NCBI RefSeq assembly: GCF_003149185.1
Contig: NZ_QGDO01000001.1
Coordinates: 496,001-560,000, forward strand
From: Sediminitomix flava
Lineage (GTDB): Bacteria; Bacteroidota; Bacteroidia; Cytophagales; Flammeovirgaceae
Length of the DNA stretch: 64,000 bases
Reading direction: 5' to 3'
Program-made: the position numbers and the translations under genes
Notes under the pieces: model-generated
Database searches by the model: none
Told to the model about the DNA's origin: nothing
The model's input: only the letters and a program-made list of their open reading frames with translations
Shown: in pieces, positions 8,594 through 18,026 of the stretch
How positions within the stretch are numbered: the stretch's first letter is position 1
Layout: the number at the start of each line of letters is the position of its first letter

Positions 8594-9919
8594 ATGAGTG
8601 ACTTTGCGACTAACGTCTATATTATCAGTGCACCGATCATTCTCGGATTACTTATACTAGAAATTGTTTATTGTCTTTGGAAAAAAAATGGTTACTACAA
8701 ATTCCAAGATACTGTTGCTAATATTGGAACAGCTATCGGAAATCAATCTGTAAACCTTGTTGTGGCAGCCGTTATCCTAAAATCATTTGAATGGCTACAT
8801 TCCAATTACGCTTATTTCAAAATTGAGAACACATGGTGGAGTTTAGCTCTGCTCCTACTTCTGATAGATTTCCTATTTTACTGGTTTCATAGACTCGGAC
8901 ATACCATCAACCTTTTTTGGGCTGCACATATGCCACATCATTCTTCTGAAGAAATGAACTTAGGCGTCGGGCTTAGAGCGAGTGTAACTCAACGTATTTT
9001 TGCCTTTACTTTCTTTTGGCCTCTACCACTCATCGGATGGGATGCAAGTACAATTTATGCAATGGTAGGACTTCATCTTTTGGCTTCCTATTGGCATCAT
9101 ACAAGAGTGATCCCAAAACTTGGTTGGTTTGAAAAATGCTTTAATAGCCCTTCCCATCACAGAGTACACCATGGAGTTAATCCTCAATACTTAGATAAAA
9201 ACTTTGGCGAATTTCTTATTATCTGGGATAAAATGTTCGGAACGTTTGAAGAAGAGAACAAAGAAGTTTGCTACGGAGTCACACATCCTCCAAGAACATG
9301 GGATCCTACGAATATTTACTTTCAATATTGGTTACAAATATGGAGAGATGCAGTAGCCGCTCCGCATTGGATAGATAAAATTAAAGTGTGGTTTATGCCT
9401 CTCGGGTGGAGACCTAGAGGACTAGATAGCACGAAAGATTATCAAGGAAGCCCAGGTTATACACTTCATGAGCAAGTCAAATTTAGGAGTAAACAATTCA
9501 AAGGGACAAAGCCATATCTCGTTTTCCAAGTATTTCTAGGTTTATTCTTCATGTACATTACTGTAAATACCAACATAAAAGGAATTGATGGAGAAGTACT
9601 TCTCAGTACACAAGAACGGTGGTTTTATAGTGTTGCCCTCTTTTTAATGATTACAGCTTGGGGTGGAATTTTAGAAGCAAAAAAATGGTCTGTTCCACTT
9701 GAAATATTTAGACTACTAATTTGGGGATATCTAGGAGGTTATGTCTTTATTAAAATGGGAATTAGTGAGGATTGGTTTGCGTATCCAAATCTTGGTTTAG
9801 GATTACTCGTAGCAGGCTCCATTCTCTATGTTTCTAAATTCTTTAGGGTTCAAAACACTGAAGGCATTCAAACTTCTGGAATGCCGATTAGAAATCAAAC
9901 CTCAACAGAGAGTTCATAA
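8594..9919 (+). CDS. Sterol desaturase / fatty acid hydroxylase family membrane enzyme
   Basis: Integral membrane di-iron oxygenase of 441 residues. The family uses O2 to hydroxylate or desaturate lipids. The histidine clusters that bind the two irons are all present: HRLGH (residues 99-103), HMPHH (112-116), WHH (167-169) and SHHRVHH (187-193). About six hydrophobic segments occur, including four in the N-terminal half and several after residue 310 (VFQVFLGLFFMYITV, WFYSVALFLMITAW, LGLGLLVAGSILYV). The extended C-terminal membrane half and overall length resemble alkylglycerol monooxygenase-like members more than short sterol desaturases. The substrate cannot be told from sequence. It appears to be a single-gene unit between a terminator and a long promoter region. 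Confidence 0.92.
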   Translation: MSDFATNVYIISAPIILGLLILEIVYCLWKKNGYYKFQDTVANIGTAIGNQSVNLVVAAVILKSFEWLHSNYAYFKIENTWWSLALLLLLIDFLFYWFHRLGHTINLFWAAHMPHHSSEEMNLGVGLRASVTQRIFAFTFFWPLPLIGWDASTIYAMVGLHLLASYWHHTRVIPKLGWFEKCFNSPSHHRVHHGVNPQYLDKNFGEFLIIWDKMFGTFEEENKEVCYGVTHPPRTWDPTNIYFQYWLQIWRDAVAAPHWIDKIKVWFMPLGWRPRGLDSTKDYQGSPGYTLHEQVKFRSKQFKGTKPYLVFQVFLGLFFMYITVNTNIKGIDGEVLLSTQERWFYSVALFLMITAWGGILEAKKWSVPLEIFRLLIWGYLGGYVFIKMGISEDWFAYPNLGLGLLVAGSILYVSKFFRVQNTEGIQTSGMPIRNQTSTESS

Positions 9920-10329
9920 AGCAAAACGACTATTTCAGCGAATTGATAATTACTTGAGCTAAGCCAAAACGATGATTTTTAGTTTAAGTAATTATCATTT
10001 AAATACTACTTTAAATTTCTAAGATTTGATTTCTACAAATGTTTCAAACTATAAAGTAAAAAACTTAACATACGATTAAAACCCTTACAACATCTTAATA
10101 TCACAAAATAAATCACCCTAAAATATCACATACACAGAATTAACATTCACATAATGCTATAAAAACGAATTCCAACTATTCAATTCCAATGTTAAGTTTT
10201 TCATCGGCGCTTCCATATACTTAATACTAAAGTTATATTTGCACACCGAATATGAACAAATAGTAAAGCGCACGACAATTCAACATTTTAAAGACTACTA
10301 ACAGACTTTTACCAAAAACATTGATTTCT
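9920..10329. other. Gene-free AT-rich interval with promoter for the DUF6985-like gene
   Basis: Apart from the -7 box listed separately at 10234-10241, nothing was found: no good hairpin, repeat or ORF. Confidence 0.6.
10234..10241 (+). promoter_or_regulatory. Bacteroidota -7 promoter element TATATTTG
   Basis: Exact match to TAnnTTTG, 88 nt before the ATG at 10330. No convincing -33 TTTG at the usual spacing. It implies an approximately 80-nt leader. Confidence 0.5.
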
Positions 10330-10875
10330 ATGAAGACTTTCGAATTACCTAGTCTTGGAACAATTTCCTCTTACGAACACTTTAGAGGTTGGTGGAAAAG
10401 CAACAAAACCTTTGTTCCTTTACTACAAAGAGACATTACTTTTAGTTTTATGAATCTGCGCCCAAAAGTAGATACTAACTTTCTTGAAAAGGCTGACCGT
10501 GCCATTCATGACTTTTTGAATTTGAATGATCGAACACCTTTAAACACCCAACTCTGTGCTTATTTTAAAGAATACTGTCAAACGATCAATAATGAAAGTA
10601 TTATAAATAATGCTATTTCAACTAACTGCTCTACTAAACTTTGGGAAGTAATTCACCCTTACAAGGTTTTTGTAAGCCAAAGAACGAAAGACGAAAATGA
10701 TATCTATATCATTGTATCATGTGAGTGTGATTGGGAAGAGGAAGATGGAATTCAACTTGTATTTAAAAAAGGGACAGAACTAACTCGAATCAGCTTACAA
10801 GATGGTTATTTAACTGATAATGATGCCCTTTGTATCCCTGACTCAGATTTCCTGCCAACCACAGAATTAGAATAA
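10330..10875 (+). CDS. DUF6985-like cytoplasmic protein
   Basis: Soluble protein of 181 residues without signal or membrane segment. The ATG at 10330 is preferred over an in-frame TTG at 10321. The C-terminal third (residues about 115-165) reads VFVSQRTKDENDIYIIVSCECDWEEEDGIQ and then LVFKKG...RISLQDGYLT. This matches the layout of DUF6985 proteins, where an acidic W-E-E/P-E-G turn is followed by a short strand and a terminal G-containing loop. DUF6985 members sometimes sit near polymorphic toxin-immunity genes, but no toxin is visible here and the gene stands alone with its own promoter. Function unknown; the assignment rests on pattern resemblance only. Confidence 0.7.
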   Translation: MKTFELPSLGTISSYEHFRGWWKSNKTFVPLLQRDITFSFMNLRPKVDTNFLEKADRAIHDFLNLNDRTPLNTQLCAYFKEYCQTINNESIINNAISTNCSTKLWEVIHPYKVFVSQRTKDENDIYIIVSCECDWEEEDGIQLVFKKGTELTRISLQDGYLTDNDALCIPDSDFLPTTELE

Positions 10876-10901
10876 AAATAAACCCAAGTAAATTACTTGG
10901 G
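10869..10901 (-). terminator. Terminator of the 970-residue secreted protein gene
   Basis: On the minus strand, CCCAAGT pairs with ACTTGGG (10883-10889 with 10895-10901) and is followed by TTTATTTTTATTC. The plus strand lacks a T-run. Confidence 0.7.
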
Positions 10902-10952
10902 CATATCGTGAACTATTAACCTTATTTACTAAAATTATATTTTAAGACCTTT

Positions 10953-13865
10953 TTATTTCGTGAATTTAAGGATCGTACTATTCGTTGAATTTCTAAGTTC
11001 AACAATGTACATTCCATAGTTTAATCCAGAGACATCAAGTTTTTGAAAGTCTTGATCAAGACTTTGTACCTCTAATAATTTACCTTCTGTATTGTACAGG
11101 TAAAGTTCTCCATCTCCCAACAAGAATTTATCTATCTGACTAAAATTCAATACTTCAGAAGCAGGGTTAGGATAAAGAATTGGCTCATCTATTTCTGTGA
11201 TCTTATTGAAGTATGCTCTAGTTGGAGAATACTCATAACTTCCATCTTTATCTACCTGCTTGATTCTGTAGTACGAGTAACCCGCTAATGGCTCTTCATC
11301 TAAAAACTCATAGCGATAAATTCTCTCTGAGTTTCCTAAGGCTTCAATTTCAATTAACTTTTCAAAATTGACTCCATGCTGACTGCGTTGCACTTCAAAA
11401 TGACTACTATTTATTTCTGATGCTGTTTCCCAACTAATCAATGCATCAGACTGATAGCTGTCCACATCAAAAGACACAAGCTGAACAGGAGTTACGATAT
11501 CATCACATTCATCATCATAAAATAAACATTCCCAATCACAGCCAATACGTATAAAACCATTGCTATCTCCACTAGATTTAGATTTAATTTTCAGATCAAA
11601 ATCCTTCCAATATTCTTTAAAATCTAGATTTTCATCGGCATCTACTTCAAGACAAAGTGTTAAGGTCTTCAGCTCTTGTACTCGGTTACATTTCTCATAA
11701 ATGATATTATCTATAGCTCCAGAGCCTTCAAAAACAACCTCCATTGTTCTCACTGCTGTACTACTCGAATTGATTATCACCTCAGAAACATCACCATCTA
11801 CACCCGAACCTGTTACTGTCTGATTTAAGATTTCAACATTATCTTTATCCTTTAAAATAATCGTCAGATCATCCTCTTGATCAATCCAAGTCAGTTTTTC
11901 AATTTTAACATCACAATCAAAATTAAATATGAGACTACCTGGTCCTGCATTATCATCAGGGTTTGTAGCATCACCATCCTCAGAAATGATCAACACTTTA
12001 CCATCACCATTAGCCAAATCTCCATCATCACCTGTAGGAGGCACTGCATCCGTATCATAAATCATCGCAACATTTTTGCTTGGAAGATCAAAGCTTGAAG
12101 TGATAAAACCGTCTTTAAAATCTATTTGATTTCCGCCCGAATACCCCGCATTATACTCCTCAAAATCAATAGTTATCGATTCACAATCTTCTCCACCTTT
12201 TTCAGAACCCGTCAAATAATTGATATTCTCTATTTTATAGCCCTTGTAGTTTGATGATGTTTTTCGGTCTACTGTAAATTGAATATCTGGACATTCTGCA
12301 CTCATAGCAGCCAAAGTAGTCGGCGTTGTCAGATCATCAGTAATCTTGAGCATTTCTCCAGAGTAAAAATCTTCAATCTCAAAATCTGGATCATCATAAC
12401 TGATACCTAAAGCTTTTAGGTCATAACTTGAAGGTACTTTAAACTCATAAGATGATAATTCGAGGTCTGCACCGCATTGCATAATATCTAGACAGATCAC
12501 TCTTTCATTACACTTATTACTACTTGGTATATAAATATCTTTAATTCTTGATTCAATAATTACCCTCTCATCCCCTTCTTTTAAAGTCTGTTTTCTAAAC
12601 TTTCTCACGAAATTATCCTCCAAAAGATCATCAAGTTCTGCAATTTCAGAGTCTGCAGACTGATAGACTGAAATGATATCTTTATAAGTCGGGTGGATTT
12701 CAACAGCTGCAATAACTGTTGATGGAATAAAATCTCCTGGATCATAAATTGAAACACATGTATTTGCAGTATTCGAATTATCAATTAATCCGATTAGAGA
12801 AGGGTCGATCACATTAGGCTTTCCAATCAGTTCATCAGAAGTTGGTGTTTTATATTCTTCTACCGAAAAAATCTTTTCTACATTAGAACTATTATCTAAA
12901 TCTTTTTTGAAGACCGCTTGCTGACATACCACACAAGCAGAACCATCTACGTTAAGACTACCCGAATAAGTCGCCAAACTTGGCGTGATAAACTTAGAAC
13001 AAGATTGTAGATTTAATGTCGGACCTGAAGGAACGACAGTTAATGCTTGATTTTCTTCTCCTAGCGTGAAATTACAGGCGATAACCGTCCCGTAATTATC
13101 AAAGAGTGCAGAATTTCCAGTTAGCACAAAGCTTCCATCAGCAACAAGTGTACAACAATTTTTGACTGTCCCTTGAATACTCGCTGAAGTATGAAAACGC
13201 ATTCTTCCACAATTGTTGAGCGTTCCTTCTGCGTTTATGATTAATGAATTTTCCGTGGTCAAATCTTCCCCCCCTAATACAGTCCCATCTGTAATTAATG
13301 TGGCATCTGAGAGGGATAATGACTTCTCAGATTCTATTCTACACGAGTTGTAAACCAAAGATTCGTTATCAAAAGTCACATCTTTCTTAAAAACCAATTT
13401 CCCATCATTGAAAACCTTTACCTCTGCTCCCGAAAAAGGGTCTTCATCTTGGAAAATCAGCTTTGCATCTTTTTTGATGTAAATGGTATAACTGTCATTT
13501 GCCCCTCCTTCAAAATTCAAATCACTGAACTTTACAGTTTCAGCATCAATGATCAGTATACTATTTGCTTCAAAAGCGACTCCCTTATACACACCGCTAG
13601 TCTGAATTAGACTAGTCTCTGAGCTTTTAAAACGGATTGCTTCAGGACTAGACTGATATACGACAAGCCCTCCCTCTATCTTTATTTCTCCATTATTTTT
13701 TATTTTGAGTTGTGCCGTCGGAATGACAGCTCCAGAGATTGATGGTTTACCAGAAGGTTCTTCACAATTACACCTTTCTAGTTTCCTTTGTGCAAAAACG
13801 TTAGATTCACTCAACAACAGCAGAAATGCCATCATTGACAAAGTTGTTAGTAAAGGTCGTTTCAT
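10953..13865 (-). CDS. Large secreted protein with T9SS type A sorting domain
   Basis: Extracellular or surface protein of 970 residues. A cleavable signal peptide (MKRPLLTTLSMMAFLLLLSESNVFAQ) is followed by about 300 residues of short beta-strand repeats resembling a parallel beta-helix or adhesin stalk (for example NNGEIKIEGGLVV, NDGKLVFKKDVTF, NYGTVIACNFTL). A central Cys- and Asp-rich region follows. At about residues 800-880 is the common Bacteroidota module starting PVQLVSFDVDSY and containing ISWETASEINSSHFEVQRS. The last about 75 residues form the T9SS C-terminal domain (ILYPNPASEVLNF ... GMYIVELRNSTNSTILKFTK), which directs export by the gliding-associated type IX system and subsequent cell-surface attachment. 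The last two modules are shared with the 1170-residue protein at 27153. No enzyme domain is seen. Confidence 0.9.
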   Translation of the reverse strand: MKRPLLTTLSMMAFLLLLSESNVFAQRKLERCNCEEPSGKPSISGAVIPTAQLKIKNNGEIKIEGGLVVYQSSPEAIRFKSSETSLIQTSGVYKGVAFEANSILIIDAETVKFSDLNFEGGANDSYTIYIKKDAKLIFQDEDPFSGAEVKVFNDGKLVFKKDVTFDNESLVYNSCRIESEKSLSLSDATLITDGTVLGGEDLTTENSLIINAEGTLNNCGRMRFHTSASIQGTVKNCCTLVADGSFVLTGNSALFDNYGTVIACNFTLGEENQALTVVPSGPTLNLQSCSKFITPSLATYSGSLNVDGSACVVCQQAVFKKDLDNSSNVEKIFSVEEYKTPTSDELIGKPNVIDPSLIGLIDNSNTANTCVSIYDPGDFIPSTVIAAVEIHPTYKDIISVYQSADSEIAELDDLLEDNFVRKFRKQTLKEGDERVIIESRIKDIYIPSSNKCNERVICLDIMQCGADLELSSYEFKVPSSYDLKALGISYDDPDFEIEDFYSGEMLKITDDLTTPTTLAAMSAECPDIQFTVDRKTSSNYKGYKIENINYLTGSEKGGEDCESITIDFEEYNAGYSGGNQIDFKDGFITSSFDLPSKNVAMIYDTDAVPPTGDDGDLANGDGKVLIISEDGDATNPDDNAGPGSLIFNFDCDVKIEKLTWIDQEDDLTIILKDKDNVEILNQTVTGSGVDGDVSEVIINSSSTAVRTMEVVFEGSGAIDNIIYEKCNRVQELKTLTLCLEVDADENLDFKEYWKDFDLKIKSKSSGDSNGFIRIGCDWECLFYDDECDDIVTPVQLVSFDVDSYQSDALISWETASEINSSHFEVQRSQHGVNFEKLIEIEALGNSERIYRYEFLDEEPLAGYSYYRIKQVDKDGSYEYSPTRAYFNKITEIDEPILYPNPASEVLNFSQIDKFLLGDGELYLYNTEGKLLEVQSLDQDFQKLDVSGLNYGMYIVELRNSTNSTILKFTK

Positions 13866-14449
13866 TAGGTTGTTTCTTATTAGGTTAATAGATAGTTTGA
13901 GAGAGTATTAAGTATGCTCAATGGTTTTAAATTTTTGGCTCTCTCTTAATCAATTAGGTTATATATCAGACTTAGTTGGTTAAATTAAGTCCCTTATTTG
14001 TAAGTAGGTTATTGCATTTTTTACTTTCAGCTTAGTTAATCAGCTTTTCTCTCTTTTTCTTACCTACACCTACAAGTAGATAAAATGATTTTTAGTTCTG
14101 AAAACTGCTCTAGGCAATCTAAAAAATGAGAATCTCTATAAAACTCCTTTATGAAGTATAATCCATAATCTTGAAACTTTTGATGCTCAATTCCTTTCAT
14201 TACTTAAAGCTCAAAACCTCACTTAGGTATGAGGAGCATGAAGTAAGACATTGAAAGAAGATTCAAAAGATGATTTTTTATAGTTTTTAGCTATAAAGTA
14301 TAAATTATAGTTGCTAAGAGTTTGATTTTATGAGCGATTGTAATAGTTTTAGTTCGGTTTATGACTAAAGTATTTCTTTAGTATTTTTTAAAGGCGATTA
14401 GCTGAAAAGCCTACAAGAGAGTAAGCAAGTAACCCTATAATTTTTTCTA
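13866..14449. other. Divergent 584-nt intergenic region with TAACCTA-rich leader
   Basis: Read on the minus strand toward the secreted protein gene, the first about 150 nt contain several AACCTA words: near 14010, 13958, 13886 and directly before the ATG at 13868. They may be leader or regulatory motifs. The remainder, up to the plus-strand gene at 14450, shows no ORF over 20 codons, no strong hairpin and no clear promoter box. Confidence 0.5.
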
Positions 14450-14893
14450 ATGGCAAAAATTTATATTACCGCCATTATCAATACAAAAGTATTGTTAGAT
14501 GACTATCCTCAAGGGGGCGAGGTACCAGATCATTTGATATCAATGTATGATACTGCACGTAGAACAAAAGAAAATGGCTACGGTACTGCACAATTAACCA
14601 CAAAAGTTTCACCGGGAGATCACATTGTAAATATTGCAATGTCTACTGAACCACTTGACCGCATTCAGATCATTGATATTCAGTCTGAGGCAACTAAAAA
14701 AGGTGGGCTTTTTTCAAAAAATGGAGGTAAGAAACCTAATCTCCAAGATGATGGTACTTGGTTATCTAAGGTTTCCCCTATTTCTTCTGCAGGGGCTGCA
14801 GATAAGTACACTGTGCGTTTTACAATAAATGGTAGTGAAATAGAATACTTCTGGGATCCTAAATATGAGGATGATGAAGAAGGTGGTATATAA
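14450..14893 (+). CDS. Unknown protein, possibly AidA/PixA inclusion-body-like
   Basis: A 147-residue soluble protein with no signal peptide. The N-terminal part MAKIYITAIINTKVLLDDYP, a central LTTKVSPGDHIVNIAMST segment and a C-terminal EIEYFWDPKYEDDEEG resemble in order the beta-rich AidA/PixA inclusion body proteins, which have an N-terminal strand with an Asp, a G-D-x-I turn and a late W/F-DP motif. The similarity is weak and I do not treat the family as established. A 30-residue Gly/Lys-rich insertion (KKGGLFSKNGGKKP) lies in the middle. The gene ends 61 nt before the TPR-phosphatase gene, with a short hairpin between them. Confidence 0.75.
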   Translation: MAKIYITAIINTKVLLDDYPQGGEVPDHLISMYDTARRTKENGYGTAQLTTKVSPGDHIVNIAMSTEPLDRIQIIDIQSEATKKGGLFSKNGGKKPNLQDDGTWLSKVSPISSAGAADKYTVRFTINGSEIEYFWDPKYEDDEEGGI

Positions 14894-14914
14894 TTATCTT
14901 TCCTATTTATTAAA

Positions 14915-14942
14915 GGTCTCTATAAAATCATAGAGACCCTTT
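14915..14942 (+). terminator. Possible terminator or attenuator between 14893 and the TPR-phosphatase
   Basis: Nine-base-pair stem (14915-14923 with 14930-14938) with a weak CTTTAC tail. It could be a partial terminator, since the next gene begins only 16 nt later. Confidence 0.5.
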
Positions 14943-14954
14943 ACATAAAAACTA

Positions 14955-16973
14955 ATGAGACTGCAACTTATTATATTTTTTTTAGTCCAATGTTTTTTTT
15001 TAAAATCAACTTATGCTCAAATGAAATTTGAGTATATACATCTCTATCATAAATATTACAAAGAAGCAGGAAAAACATCAAACGGTTTAGAGAAGATAAG
15101 TTTAGGCCATAAGATTTTGGAACTTTCGAATCATATTAATTCTGATACGACGTTTATATTACAAGGTTATGGTAATCTAGTTATTGGTAGAGGCAATGCC
15201 AAACTAGGAAAGTTAGTTGATGCATTTCATTATCATAATGATGCTTTAAAATATTTTAGGGCAGTTAATCATCTAAAAGGACAAGCTAATACCCTTCATT
15301 CTTTAAGCTTTATTTATTCTTCTCAAAAAGATTATAAAAAAGCATTGGAATGTGACCTACAGACAAGACGTCTTTATCAAAAACTCAAAGATAAAAAAAG
15401 AGAAAGTATTGCGACTAGTAATATTGGTGACAACTTTTACTTATTACTTCAATATGACTCCGCTCTTCATTACTCTCACTTAGGTCTTAAACTTGCACAA
15501 GAAGTAGGTAAAGAACGCCTATCTTATTATAACCTAGGCAATATTGGTTTATCTCACCTTAAACTTCAAAACCTAGACTCAGCCTATTTATACCTCAATC
15601 AAGCCATAGAAGGCTTAGATAAATACAAAGATAATTATGCCCTTTCCTTTTATACCGTAGGACTAGGGGAATACCATTTGCTCAAAAAGAATTACACTGA
15701 AGCTGAAACTTGGACAATCAAAGGTTTGGCTTTAGCAGAAGAATCTAACCTTTTAGAACAAGAACTAGATGCTAGCAAAGCCCTTGCAGAAGTTTACCAA
15801 CACTTAGGCAATTATGAAAAAGCATTTCAATTTGAAAAGCAAGCCAACCTATTTCAAGACTCCTTACTTAACCTAGAAAAACTTCAAGAACTTGAACGTT
15901 TGAAAGTTCAACAAGAGCTCGAACAAAAAGACCACGAAATAGCTCAACTCGAAAAAGAGAAAGAAGAAATTGTAAAAGAAGGTGTATCTGAAGCCATGAT
16001 AAAAGGCTATGGTTTTACACTCTTCAAAACAGAAGTTTACTTAAGCCTTTTCATCACATCTTTTATCGTCTTTTTTGGCTTTGCATTCACTTGGCGTTTT
16101 TGGCAACGAAAATTCCAATTGCAGGAAGAAAGCCAACAACAAGCGGGTGATAAAGTGGTGGAATATGAACAAACTATCAGTTCCATGAGTCAAGCAGGGG
16201 ATTTCCAACAACAGGTTTTCCCTAGTAAAGAAATTTTGGAAACGGTAGGAAATGGCAGTTTTGTGTTCTTCAAACCACTCGAATACATTTCGGGTGATTT
16301 CTACTATGTAGGTGAATGTAAAGACTATAAAATTGCAGTAGTTGGCGATGCCACGGGACATGGCGCACAAGGTGGGCTTATTTCTATGTTAGGTTTTAGT
16401 CTTTTGGAAGAAGTAATTGTTCGTCAAGAAATATGTGATCCTGGTGAAATTTTGGAATACTTGGATAAGCAATTCAAAGACCTTTTACGCTCCAATGTTA
16501 TTGCCGATTTCAATGGAATGAGTATTTCCATTGTCGCTCACAACCCTAAGAAGAACATCTTCAAATTTGCAGGGGCAAAACATGACCTCACTATGGTCAG
16601 AAAAGATGAAAAAGGACATCCTCAACTTGAATATATCAGAGGTAATCGTCGTTTTGTTGGAGATTCTTCTACCCATAACCTTAAACCTTTCGATTCTGTC
16701 ATCTTCTCACTAACTGATGAAGAGACCATGATTTACTTGTACAGTGACGGGTACAAAGACCAGTTGGGAGGAGCTAGAAACAAAAAATACAACTATAAAA
16801 AGTTCAGAGATTTCTTATACAAAATTCATCATTACTCTTTGGGTGAACAGCAAGAACTTTTAAAATTTGAAATGGAAAATTGGATGAGTAGAGGTGTTTT
16901 CCAAGTTGATGATTTTCTTGTAATGGGAATAAATTTGAGTGCAACAGTAGCCGAAGAAATTGAATATATATAA
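14955..16973 (+). CDS. TPR and SpoIIE-type PP2C phosphatase membrane protein
   Basis: Signalling protein of 672 residues. A signal peptide (ending STYAQ) leads to about six tetratricopeptide repeats in residues about 60-300 (for example ANTLHSLSFIYSSQKDYKKAL, EVYQHLGNYEKAFQFEKQA). A Glu/Lys-rich coiled coil follows (about 310-345), then one transmembrane helix (about 355-375, SLFITSFIVFFGFAF) and a cytoplasmic SpoIIE domain. The latter shows the metal-binding acidic motifs ISGDFYYV, VVGDATGHG and LYSDGYKDQ expected of PP2C-type phosphatases. This architecture, a periplasmic TPR sensor joined to a cytoplasmic phosphatase, is expanded in Flammeovirgaceae-type bacteria and probably acts on a Ser/Thr-phosphorylated anti-sigma antagonist or similar switch protein. 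No partner kinase or STAS protein is adjacent. Confidence 0.93.
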   Translation: MRLQLIIFFLVQCFFLKSTYAQMKFEYIHLYHKYYKEAGKTSNGLEKISLGHKILELSNHINSDTTFILQGYGNLVIGRGNAKLGKLVDAFHYHNDALKYFRAVNHLKGQANTLHSLSFIYSSQKDYKKALECDLQTRRLYQKLKDKKRESIATSNIGDNFYLLLQYDSALHYSHLGLKLAQEVGKERLSYYNLGNIGLSHLKLQNLDSAYLYLNQAIEGLDKYKDNYALSFYTVGLGEYHLLKKNYTEAETWTIKGLALAEESNLLEQELDASKALAEVYQHLGNYEKAFQFEKQANLFQDSLLNLEKLQELERLKVQQELEQKDHEIAQLEKEKEEIVKEGVSEAMIKGYGFTLFKTEVYLSLFITSFIVFFGFAFTWRFWQRKFQLQEESQQQAGDKVVEYEQTISSMSQAGDFQQQVFPSKEILETVGNGSFVFFKPLEYISGDFYYVGECKDYKIAVVGDATGHGAQGGLISMLGFSLLEEVIVRQEICDPGEILEYLDKQFKDLLRSNVIADFNGMSISIVAHNPKKNIFKFAGAKHDLTMVRKDEKGHPQLEYIRGNRRFVGDSSTHNLKPFDSVIFSLTDEETMIYLYSDGYKDQLGGARNKKYNYKKFRDFLYKIHHYSLGEQQELLKFEMENWMSRGVFQVDDFLVMGINLSATVAEEIEYI

Positions 16974-16982
16974 AGTAAAAAG

Positions 16983-17017
16983 AAAGCCAATGGTACTAAA
17001 ACCATTGGCTTTTTATA
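16983..17017. terminator. Bidirectional terminator between the TPR-phosphatase and cysE
   Basis: Perfect 12-bp stem (16983-16994 with 17001-17012) with T-rich sequence on both strands; separates convergent genes. Confidence 0.9.
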
Positions 17018-17018
17018 T

Positions 17019-17852
17019 TTAAAACTGTGACGTCTCGTTTTTCCTTACTTTCACTTCACTCTTATGATAGACAATAGAATAGGGTTCTACACTGTCCGTC
17101 AACCACACATTACCTCCAATAATGGTATCATGTCCTACAATGGTTTTTCCTCCTAAGATGGTACTACCCGCATAAATCACAACATTATCTTCAATAGTTG
17201 GATGACGTTTCGACTTCGCAAACTTTTTCTCCACACTCAAAGCGCCAAGTGTAACCCCTTGGTAAACTTTAACATTATTACCGATCACAGTCGTTTCTCC
17301 AATTACAACTCCAGTACCATGATCTATGCAAAAATAATCTCCAATAGTGGCTCCTGGGTGAATATCAATTCCAGTTTTAGAATGTGCATACTCAGAGAAC
17401 AATCGAGGAATTAAAGGTACCTCCTGTTTGTAAAGTTGATTTGCAATTCGGTGAACGACAATCGCAAAGAAGCCAGGATAACCCAACACAATTTCTTCAA
17501 TAGAATAAGCAGCAGGGTCACCTTCCAATATTGCTTTTGCATCGTCTATCAAACGAATGTAGATTTCGGGTAAATCCTCAAAGAAAGCACAGCATACTTG
17601 TTTTATATCCAATTTGAAATGATCTCGCATAGGGAGCAATAGCTCTGTCATTTTTCCTTGAAGCTTACTAAGCTCTACTTCTCCTTCCAACTGATCCATT
17701 TCAGTTCCTTTGATCACCGGGAAAAGAAAAGAGAATATATCATCTATGAATTCATGAGTCTTGCTCAGTGAAGGCATCTTATTCGGAAAATTGCACTTAT
17801 TCTTCTTAATGTGGTGAAGAATGATTTGTTCGTTGTTAATATTGCAATCCAA
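17019..17852 (-). CDS. cysE: Serine O-acetyltransferase
   Basis: Transfers acetyl from acetyl-CoA to L-serine, giving O-acetylserine for cysteine synthesis in the cytoplasm. The protein has 277 residues: an N-terminal helical domain of about 150 residues, then the left-handed beta-helix of hexapeptide repeats. The typical active-site stretch is present (YAHSKTGIDIHPGATIG, IDHGTGVVIGETTVIG, VYQGVTLGALS, KRHPTIEDNVVIYAGSTILGG). The N-terminal domain is longer than in the short E. coli-like form and resembles the EpsC type. A later ATG at 17777 would remove 25 residues. A good promoter sits 140 nt upstream. No O-acetylserine sulfhydrylase gene lies nearby. Confidence 0.93.
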   Translation of the reverse strand: MDCNINNEQIILHHIKKNKCNFPNKMPSLSKTHEFIDDIFSFLFPVIKGTEMDQLEGEVELSKLQGKMTELLLPMRDHFKLDIKQVCCAFFEDLPEIYIRLIDDAKAILEGDPAAYSIEEIVLGYPGFFAIVVHRIANQLYKQEVPLIPRLFSEYAHSKTGIDIHPGATIGDYFCIDHGTGVVIGETTVIGNNVKVYQGVTLGALSVEKKFAKSKRHPTIEDNVVIYAGSTILGGKTIVGHDTIIGGNVWLTDSVEPYSIVYHKSEVKVRKNETSQF

Positions 17853-17993
17853 AATATTTGTGTTTAGAAATGAAAATAAAAATGATGGTTATTGAGAATT
17901 TGGGTTAACTCAATAACAACAATACGGACAACAATATTTTTTGGACACAAAAATCTGCATTTTCTCTAATGGGATTGTTTTTTAGAATTTATA

Positions 17994-18026
17994 CAAATGT
18001 AATCTGTATTTTCTTGTTTAAGCAAA
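17994..18026 (-). promoter_or_regulatory. Promoter of cysE (-33 TTTG, -7 TACATTTG)
   Basis: On the minus strand TTTG (18023-18026) and TACATTTG (17994-18001) are separated by 21 nt, close to the ideal Bacteroidota promoter. The -33 element overlaps the 3' end of the fructosamine kinase gene. It implies a leader of about 135 nt. Confidence 0.7.

Noticed and set aside
14330-14375. Short ATG ORF in the 13.9-14.4 kb gap
   Set aside because: Only 12 codons and no supporting signal.
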